Shown here in pieces: positions 1-4,572 of a stretch of DNA of 6,886 bases (position 1 is the first letter of the stretch; each line of letters opens with the position of its first letter). Source of the stretch: Thermoproteota archaeon. GTDB lineage: Archaea > Thermoproteota > EX4484-205 > JAAOZP01. Position numbers and translations under genes: made by a program. A model generated the notes under the pieces. The model was not told the DNA's origin. It did no database searches and was given only the letters and a program-made list of their open reading frames with translations. The DNA lies in assembly GCA_026414125.1 (NCBI GenBank), contig JAOAJQ010000066.1:1-6886 (forward strand). Direction: 5' to 3'.

Positions 1-683
1 ACGCGGGCCTAGGTGTCACCAAGGGCTCAGCAAACCCTAAGCTTCTCTTCAGAAAATGGCTCGATAAGCTTCCCTGCCTTAAGGATAATGTTGTGGGAGT
101 TATTCACAGGGGTGGCGGGATAGTTCCTGCTAGGAGACCAATAGACTCTGCTGTTTGGAGCGGTTTCATAACTACCGGGGACGCGGCCTTCATGGTCAAC
201 CCTCTGCATGGGGGTGGAATAGGATCTTCCATGATCGGCGGCTTCCTGGCTGCCAAGGTTACTGCAGAAGCGTTGGAGCAGGGTCGTGTCGACGAGGAGG
301 CTCTCTGGGGATTTAACAAGGAGTATATGAGAAACTACGGTGTTAAACAGGCGGCTCTAGACGTTTTCAGGGTTTTCCTACAAGGCTTGAATAATGAGCT
401 GATAAACTACGGTTTGGCTCAGGGACTTATTAAGAGCGAAGATCTTTTGGAGGCGAGCATGGGTGGCAAGCTTAGGCTCAACATTACTGAGAAGGCTGCG
501 AGGGTTTTTGCAGGAATAGGTAAACCGGGTTTTCTTCTTAAGCTTAACAGGACTGTTAAACTGATGGAGGATTTCAGACAGTTTTACGTGGATTACCCGT
601 CCAGGGAAGGGTTCGACGAGTGGAGAGCAAAGGTTAGGTTTTTCCACAAAAGGGTTCATGAGGAAGTTGGAAAACCATCTTAA
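1..683 (+). CDS. Geranylgeranyl reductase-family FAD flavoprotein, C-terminal part (5' end outside window)
   Basis: The frame is open from the window edge (first full codon at position 3) to TAA at 681-683, giving about 226 residues of the C-terminal half. The family reduces double bonds of geranylgeranyl chains in archaeal lipids or quinones, using FAD at the membrane surface. The sequence shows the family's second FAD contact, GDAAFMVNPLHGGGIG, beginning at base 180. It is preceded by a GGGIVPARRP stretch and followed by helical sequence with SSMIGGFLAAK. The N-terminal Rossmann motif GxGxxG and start codon lie outside the window. GTG at 93 is only an internal valine, because coding similarity continues upstream of it. 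Complete members are usually about 390-450 residues. Substrate (phospholipid, quinone or other isoprenoid) cannot be decided from this half. The GDAA motif makes the family call fairly secure. Confidence 0.88.
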   Translation, partial: AGLGVTKGSANPKLLFRKWLDKLPCLKDNVVGVIHRGGGIVPARRPIDSAVWSGFITTGDAAFMVNPLHGGGIGSSMIGGFLAAKVTAEALEQGRVDEEALWGFNKEYMRNYGVKQAALDVFRVFLQGLNNELINYGLAQGLIKSEDLLEASMGGKLRLNITEKAARVFAGIGKPGFLLKLNRTVKLMEDFRQFYVDYPSREGFDEWRAKVRFFHKRVHEEVGKPS

Positions 684-737
684 AAGCTGTTTCTATGGCA
701 ATAACGCTTATGCTTATCAACCATCCGGTTCCGGGGG

Positions 738-749
738 AAACGCTTATTA
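738..749 (+). promoter_or_regulatory. Archaeal BRE/TATA-like promoter of the MBL-fold gene
   Basis: A purine-rich GAAAC (BRE-like) is followed by CTTATTA (TATA-like). The expected transcription start about 25 bases downstream falls near 770, only a few bases before the TTG at 776. The mRNA would then be nearly leaderless, which fits the absence of a Shine-Dalgarno site. A similar CTTATGCTTATC lies at 708-719. Confidence 0.5.
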
Positions 750-753
750 CCCC

Positions 754-759
754 TTTTTT
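754..759 (+). terminator. T6 tract, possible archaeal terminator of the reductase gene
   Basis: A run of six T lies about 70 bases after the reductase stop. Archaeal RNA polymerase can terminate on U-tracts without a hairpin. It also lies between the TATA box and the start of the next gene, so it may simply be part of that promoter region. Confidence 0.3.
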
Positions 760-775
760 CTAAAAGTTTCTCCAA

Positions 776-1471
776 TTGGGAAACACGATCCTGCCTACTG
801 TTAGGCCCAGTAAATCAGAAGTAGTGCTAACATGGTTGAACAAATACTCATGCATATACGTTGCAACTCAGACGCAAAGGCTGCTCTTCAATCCTTCTGA
901 AATAAGCGTCGGCGAGGTCGAGCCTGTAGACTACACCCTGATAACCGACGAGCAGCCTGAACACTTCGATGAAAACCTGATAACAGAGCTCTGTCTTCTC
1001 AAGAAGTCCGGGAAAATAATCGCTGATGAAACAAGCTACAGGATTCTCCGGTCGCAGATCCCCAAGGAGATGCTTATCGCAGCCAAGCCTAACAAGCTGC
1101 TTGTAAGCAACGGGTTGATCATTAAATCTTACCCGAGTGAAAATTCTGAGGCTTCCACGCCAGTAACATACATGGTTACGCTTGAAAACGGATGTAAGAT
1201 TTTTCAGACCGGCGCCTCCCCAGTTTCAAAAGCTTTGAAAAAAGTAACTATGGAAGAGAAGCCTGATATAACGTTCATACCAATAGGCTTCAACCCTACG
1301 CTTAACGCAGCCTCATGGGTTGAATCCGCTGAAAACTCCAACTCTAAAATAGTCATACCATACCATGGCGAGGACCTTAATGTTTTCCAACGTGCCGTGA
1401 AGAGAAAAGGCTTAAGGATAGAAGTCGTAATGCTTAAAGTCGGGGAACCCTTCGTTTATAAAATCGGCTAA
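776..1471 (+). CDS. Metallo-beta-lactamase-fold protein (UlaG-like) with degenerate metal site
   Basis: The 231-residue protein has the layout of the small UlaG-like metallo-beta-lactamase (MBL) hydrolases: TWLNKYSCIYV (residues 19-29), RLLFNPSE (35-42), VDYTLITDEQPEHFD (51-65), a QTGAS turn (144-148), FIPIGF (167-172) and a late IPYHGED (194-200). Active relatives carry HxHxDH in the central motif. Here the aligned residues are D58, Q60, E62 and H63, so only the last histidine remains, with H197 late in the chain. The usual GD metal-bridging turn reads GA. The fold is therefore probably kept without normal two-metal hydrolysis, and the job is unknown. The start TTG 776 is the first usable codon after an in-frame TAA at 761-763 and sits just behind a good TATA-like box. 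The gene ends TAA at 1469-1471. It is soluble, with no signal peptide. Confidence 0.8.
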   Translation: MGNTILPTVRPSKSEVVLTWLNKYSCIYVATQTQRLLFNPSEISVGEVEPVDYTLITDEQPEHFDENLITELCLLKKSGKIIADETSYRILRSQIPKEMLIAAKPNKLLVSNGLIIKSYPSENSEASTPVTYMVTLENGCKIFQTGASPVSKALKKVTMEEKPDITFIPIGFNPTLNAASWVESAENSNSKIVIPYHGEDLNVFQRAVKRKGLRIEVVMLKVGEPFVYKIG

Positions 1472-1617
1472 TGCAGGGTCGGAATACACACGAGTCGCGA
1501 GAGAGGAAGAAGGTGCTTAAGCATCCAACGCATCCTCGTCGCAGAGATCTTTTAGTTCAAAAATGGGAAAGGCTTAAAGACAAGCCGCCGCATTCATATC
1601 GGGAAAAATTTGTATAG
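1471..1617 (+). CDS. Possible 48-residue basic protein overlapping the MBL-gene stop
   Basis: An ATG overlaps the preceding stop codon (TAATG, 1469-1473), a common sign of translational coupling. The frame stays open to TAG at 1615-1617. The product would be very basic and rich in Arg, Lys and His, with HPTHPRRR near the middle and a YREKFV end; no family is recognised. Against it: arginine codons are drawn from all types including CGT, CGC and CGA, the likely TATA box of the next gene lies inside it, and its end overlaps the next start. It may just be intergenic sequence. The 138 bases between the two larger genes contain nothing else I can name apart from a perfect TGCTTAAGCA palindrome at 1514-1523. 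Confidence 0.25.
   Translation: MQGRNTHESRERKKVLKHPTHPRRRDLLVQKWERLKDKPPHSYREKFV
1565..1578 (+). promoter_or_regulatory. BRE/TATA-like promoter of the phosphoribosyltransferase gene
   Basis: GGAAA (BRE-like) is followed by GGCTTAAA (TATA-like). Initiation would be expected near 1600, ten bases before TTG 1610 and about twenty before GTG 1622. Either start would have a very short leader. Confidence 0.5.
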
Positions 1618-2200
1618 GCTAGTGGATCTCGTGGCGAAAACCCTCGTTAAAACAGGCGGGTTCCTAAGCTGGCCTGATAAAACCGATGAGGGACCCCTCC
1701 AGCCGTTTGTACTCGACCTGACCACGATTCTAAGCCATCCGCGTGTTTTCCTCCGAGTCGCATCCGGCCTCCTAAAGGTTGTCAAAGAGGGAGCAGGTTT
1801 GAACAGGTTCGAGTTCATCACAGGAGTCCCCCTGGCCGGAATACCTTACGCATCCTATGTTTCTCTTAAAACATGTAAGCCAATGCTGCTTGTCAGAGAA
1901 AGAGGCAGGGGGAAGCTTGTAGAAGGACCCCTGAAAATGGGGGATAGAGTTCTAGTCGTCGACGACTCCGTTGTGACGGGTAGACAAATACTGGAGACAG
2001 CCAGTAAAATCGTTTCAGAGGGAGGAGTTGTTGAGCAGGCTGTCGTAATAATGTGCCAGAGTGGGAGTGCCATGGAGAGGTTGAGGAAAAAGGGAATAAC
2101 TTTGCATGAATTGATCAGTTTTAAAAGTCTAGTCAGAAGCTTAAAGAAGCTTGACGCTTTAACCGACGAGGAATACGATGCTCTACTCTCCAATGAATAG
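1610..2200 (+). CDS. Orotate phosphoribosyltransferase-like PRPP-dependent enzyme, atypical catalytic loop
   Basis: This is a type I phosphoribosyltransferase: the PRPP-binding signature VLVVDDSVVTG is at residues 114-124 and a GVPLAGIPYAS strand-loop at 72-82. LDLTTILSHP (35-44) and KLVEGPLKMGDRV (102-114) match the order seen in orotate phosphoribosyltransferases (PyrE or the N-terminal half of UMP synthase), which join orotate and PRPP to make OMP for pyrimidine synthesis. Length (196) is typical. The flexible loop is odd: PyrE usually has a lysine-rich RKxxKxHG segment carrying catalytic residues, whereas here VRERGRGKLVEG (95-106) is about four residues shorter and lacks that lysine/histidine set. 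The usual DREQGG-like stretch after the next strand reads MCQSGSA. It may be a paralogue using another base. Starts TTG 1610, GTG 1622 and GTG 1631 are all possible; the last two align better with PyrE N-termini. It ends TAG. Confidence 0.82.
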   Translation: MYRLVDLVAKTLVKTGGFLSWPDKTDEGPLQPFVLDLTTILSHPRVFLRVASGLLKVVKEGAGLNRFEFITGVPLAGIPYASYVSLKTCKPMLLVRERGRGKLVEGPLKMGDRVLVVDDSVVTGRQILETASKIVSEGGVVEQAVVIMCQSGSAMERLRKKGITLHELISFKSLVRSLKKLDALTDEEYDALLSNE

Positions 2201-2211
2201 AAAACTTAACT

Positions 2212-2269
2212 TTTCTTATAGAAGAATCCGAATGGGTAAGATGTCTATAAGTGCGTGTTAAGTCTTTTT
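2212..2269 (+). terminator. T-rich tracts downstream of the phosphoribosyltransferase gene
   Basis: TTTTCTTA at 2212-2219 and CTTTTTG at 2264-2270 lie in the 98-base gap between two convergent genes. They are plausible U-tract terminators for the plus-strand transcript. No strong hairpin was seen. Confidence 0.35.
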
Positions 2270-2298
2270 GAGAATAATAACGGATAACAGCTGAACGA

Positions 2299-3009
2299 CT
2301 AGGCTTTCCTCTCAGGTTTAGACGCTTCAGATTCCTCTATTAGTGGAATAATCTCCTCGACTGAGAACTTTATGAATGAAGCAGGATCTATCCTGCTGAA
2401 AATAGTTACTACAGCATCTCTCGTGATTCCAGCCACAAAGCCAGTTTTTCTATGCGCGATCACAATGTACCATATGTTCCCATGTTTCAGATATTCTGAG
2501 AAAAGGCTAGTGTTAGCAAGCGAGGGCCCGTATAGCGAGAGCTTCTTAATGTTAGGTATATCGACGTCATCGAAGAAAACCACTTTAGCAGCATCACTGT
2601 TAGTGTTATGATAGTTCAACATTACTTCAGGGGAAATCCTTGCTTCAACAATCCTGCCGCTTTTAAGAAAGATCACTTGGCTGAACATGTTGGCAACCAT
2701 ATTTGCAATAGGCTTCTTCTCAAGCACTATGAGGAAGACTCTTCTCCTCCTGAAAACGAAGCTGAAAACCGACTCGACTGTTTTAGCAACTATCTCCGTC
2801 TTCTCCCTCCTCCTTATTGTCAAGGGTACATCCCTACTGATAACCCCCTCAAGCATGTTTTGAGAAGCCTTTAACTCAGCTATCTCAGTCACCAGGCTCA
2901 GGTCAACCCCCTCCAGCGGGGTTTCAACCCTGTAGCCCTTAAGCCTCTGAGCAATATCGCTCTGAGGCAGATACTCGTCAAGCCTGAATATCTTTCCCGC
3001 AGTAACCAT
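2299..3009 (-). CDS. Uncharacterised 236-residue protein
   Basis: I do not recognise the family. The protein is soluble-looking, with no signal peptide and no convincing membrane helix. The N-terminal third is mostly charged helix. A very basic patch, FRRRRVFLIVLEKKP (86-100), leads into alternating strand and helix segments: SQVIFLKSGRIVEARI (110-125), KVVFFDDVDIP (142-152), NIWYIVIAHRKTGFVAGI (178-195), and an acidic tail EEIIPLIEESEAS. The FFDDVD stretch looks like the end of a hydrophobic strand capped by acids, but I see no Walker A, so a nucleotide-binding role is not supported. ATG 3009 is chosen because it has GGAGG three bases upstream and a TATA-like box about 28 bases upstream, and no other in-frame start before TAA. 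It is convergent with the phosphoribosyltransferase gene and ends TAG. Codon use and reading-frame integrity indicate a real gene. Confidence 0.72.
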   Translation of the reverse strand: MVTAGKIFRLDEYLPQSDIAQRLKGYRVETPLEGVDLSLVTEIAELKASQNMLEGVISRDVPLTIRRREKTEIVAKTVESVFSFVFRRRRVFLIVLEKKPIANMVANMFSQVIFLKSGRIVEARISPEVMLNYHNTNSDAAKVVFFDDVDIPNIKKLSLYGPSLANTSLFSEYLKHGNIWYIVIAHRKTGFVAGITRDAVVTIFSRIDPASFIKFSVEEIIPLIEESEASKPERKA

Positions 3010-3031
3010 ACTCCTCCATAAGCTAAATATC

Positions 3032-3048
3032 TGTTTTTAACCATTTTC
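3032..3048 (-). promoter_or_regulatory. BRE/TATA-like promoter of the 236-residue gene
   Basis: Read on the minus strand, GAAAATGG (BRE-like) leads into TTAAAAAC (TATA-like), centred about 28 bases before ATG 3009. The predicted start of transcription (about 3012) would leave the GGAGG at 3013-3017 mostly outside the mRNA, so either the message is leaderless or initiation is slightly further upstream. Confidence 0.45.
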
Positions 3049-3098
3049 AACCACGTCTCAGTCCATTAATTTTATGCTACAACACGTTCAAAGTGAAC

Positions 3099-3104
3099 AA
3101 AAAA
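3099..3104 (-). terminator. T6 tract downstream of the SMC-like operon
   Basis: On the minus strand this is TTTTTT, 28 bases after the last stop of the broken nuclease gene (3132). It is followed by a small perfect hairpin, GTTCA-AAG-TGAAC on the plus strand at 3086-3098. It is a plausible U-tract terminator. Confidence 0.35.
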
Positions 3105-3131
3105 CTAAGGGTAATCAGGCCTTTTCAAAGA

Positions 3132-3588
3132 TTAAATCATTTCGATTGTGAACCTGAACCTGACATTCGGATACTTCCTATGAAGCTCCAATGCCCTAAA
3201 ATATTTGTTCTCAAGATCCATCCTCTTCCTTATACTCTCGTTTAATCGCGCGCGCTAATTCTTCCGCTTCGGTTTCCTCGCGGATTGTTTTAAACTCTAG
3301 CATTGCCTTCTTCCCATCCGGCTTTATAGCAATAACATCGAACCTACTTCCATCATACTAGTATTCTATCCTTTCAATCATCCAACCAGCATAGGTCTTT
3401 TCAAACTCGTACTTCAGAAAGCTTGCGACACACCAAGCGTGGGCAGGATGCTCTTTGAAATCACCAAACCATTCGGGAAGTTCGTCTGCTAACCCTAAGA
3501 TCTCATAAAAGACTCCTCTCTGAATGTAAGCAATGTCGCCAATATGCGGGACATTCTGCAGGATTTCGAATTTTGCTATGTTGCTCAA
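3132..3588 (-). pseudogene. Broken PD-(D/E)XK nuclease-like gene (in-frame TAG plus frameshift)
   Basis: A TTG start at 3588 with GGGAGAGG nine bases upstream opens a 76-codon frame ending ...WMIERIEY, then TAG at 3358-3360. In the same frame coding sequence resumes at once with YDGSRFDVIAIKPDGKK, then AMLEFKTIREE, to TGA at 3211-3213. A shift of one frame between 3257 and 3211 then recovers ...MDLENKYFRALELHRKYP and VRFRFTIEMI to TAA at 3132-3134. The rebuilt protein is about 150 residues. The D of RFDV followed by ExK in LEFKT matches the PD-(D/E)XK nuclease core (D, then E-x-K about 18 residues on), with an N-terminal helical region before it, as in archaeal Holliday-junction or restriction-type nucleases. 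The core lies after the TAG, so the 76-residue product alone could not be a nuclease. It is the last gene of the Smc5-like cluster. Sequencing error, decay and readthrough remain open. Confidence 0.65.
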
Positions 3589-3618
3589 AGCAACCTCTCC
3601 CTCTTTTTTATGAATGGT

Positions 3619-4357
3619 TTACAAACAACTGGATCCAATTCCTTGGTCGTATTCAAATCCATAGATAAGCTCTAATCCTCCAGTGGTCTTCGCCTTCATT
3701 TGCAGATATGGTTCGTGCGAGGTGAATGTGACATCCGCCTGCAAAACTCTTTTATATGATCCCTTGGTTACCGACAAGTCTATTGAGCATATCCTCTGGG
3801 ATTTCCTAGCCACGTTTTCGTCGAGACTGATCACAACGTCTTTAATGCTTGTAGACAGCTTTCTATCCATCCTTAAAACTAGGAAGCCGAGAGCCTCAGT
3901 CCCTTCAGGAAGGTTCTGGATCTCGAGCTTCGCCAGGTAAGCAGGCTTAACTATAACCTCATCCGCATGTTTGTAGATCAACGCCACCCTAGCCTTATCG
4001 CTTTTCAACTCGCCCAACATTTCTCCCCCAAAGATATCCCTAAGCGGCCCTTCAAGCCAGACCGAGTCCCCCTGAATACTTATGATCTTTTCATCAGTCC
4101 TAAAGGTGTTAGAGAAGCTCTAGTCCAACCCTGCCTTCTATGTTAAGGTTGTGCTTCCCAAGAGTGGTTACATCCACAAGTATCTTGGAGCCTTCTTCGA
4201 CCGGGTCTCTCCATATTCCAAATGTCTCTACATTCCTCGAAACAGCCTCCACTAACACACTCGCTACGCTTTCGCTGTATTGCTTAACAGTCTTAAAGTA
4301 AGTGTCGAAAAGCCTGAACCCGTCCGCGCGCTAACAAGTGGGTAATGGGTTTTTCAT
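3619..4357 (-). pseudogene. Broken gene of unknown function between SMC-like and nuclease-like genes (in-frame TAG plus frameshift)
   Basis: ATG 4357 lies eight bases after the stop of the preceding small ORF and reads MKNPLPTC before TAG at 4331-4333. The same frame continues RADGFRLFDTYFKTVKQYSE, then LVEAVSRNVETFGIW and ILVDVTTLGKHNLNIEGR, to TAA at 4109-4111. A one-frame shift between 4122 and 4109 restores ...FRTDEKIISIQGDSVWLEG and the long 3' part, an uninterrupted 133-codon ATG frame (4020-3619) ending TAA. The rebuilt product is about 245 residues. It is rich in alternating strands (VALIYKH, LGFLVLRMD, DVVISLDE, LELIYGFEYD), suggesting a beta-rich protein. I recognise no family, catalytic motif or membrane segment. 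An ATG at 4020 could still express the C-terminal half alone. Position between an SMC-type ATPase and a nuclease suggests an accessory or DNA-binding partner; that is inference. Confidence 0.6.
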
Positions 4358-4365
4358 TAAGGTTT

Positions 4366-4554
4366 TTAGAATACTTTGCCAGCCTTCTCCAGGTTCTCCA
4401 AGCGCTGCCAGTTCCACTCAATCCAACTCTTAAGACGTTGAAGAGCATCCGCATTCTTGGGATCCAAGAGGTGCTTCACCTCTTCTGAATCTTTCGAGAG
4501 AATATGCCCAATTAACCCAAGTTCTAATAATAAGGAAGCCGTCCAGAAGGTCAC
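4366..4554 (-). CDS. 62-residue protein in the SMC-like operon
   Basis: The GTG at 4554, 18 bases after the stop of the SMC-like gene, is the only start codon between that stop and the body of the frame, which runs to TAA at 4366-4368. The product begins with a short hydrophobic stretch (TFWTASLLLELGLIGHIL, residues 2-19) and continues as amphipathic helix with LQRLKSWIEWNWQRLENLEK. It could be a small all-helical subunit with or without a weak membrane-facing N-terminus. No family is recognised and no Shine-Dalgarno is visible. The next gene starts eight bases later, which supports cotranscription. It is in the same frame as the SMC-like gene, so it could also be a remnant of a longer reading frame. 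SMC complexes often include small helical partners, but nothing in the sequence proves this. Confidence 0.5.
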   Translation of the reverse strand: MTFWTASLLLELGLIGHILSKDSEEVKHLLDPKNADALQRLKSWIEWNWQRLENLEKAGKVF

Positions 4555-4572
4555 GAAAACATAGCGAGCGCT

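Noticed and set aside
378..659. Minus-strand 93-codon frame inside the reductase gene
   Set aside because: Antisense to a recognised flavoprotein with conserved FAD motif.
684..775. tRNA or small structured RNA in the first intergenic gap
   Set aside because: No T-loop or acceptor-stem pairing could be built; promoter elements and a T6 tract explain the gap.
2372..2874. Plus-strand open frames opposite the 236-residue gene
   Set aside because: No promoter or family resemblance; the minus-strand frame is longer, has a Shine-Dalgarno and a TATA-like box.
3683..3940. Plus-strand 85-codon frame
   Set aside because: Antisense to the 133-codon minus-strand part of the broken operon gene; no start signal or recognisable sequence.
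3247..4333. Shared GCGCGCTAA at 3249-3257 and 4326-4334, near the damaged sites, as a recombination or mobile-element footprint
   Set aside because: It is only nine bases, with no extended repeat, terminal inverted repeat or target duplication around either copy.
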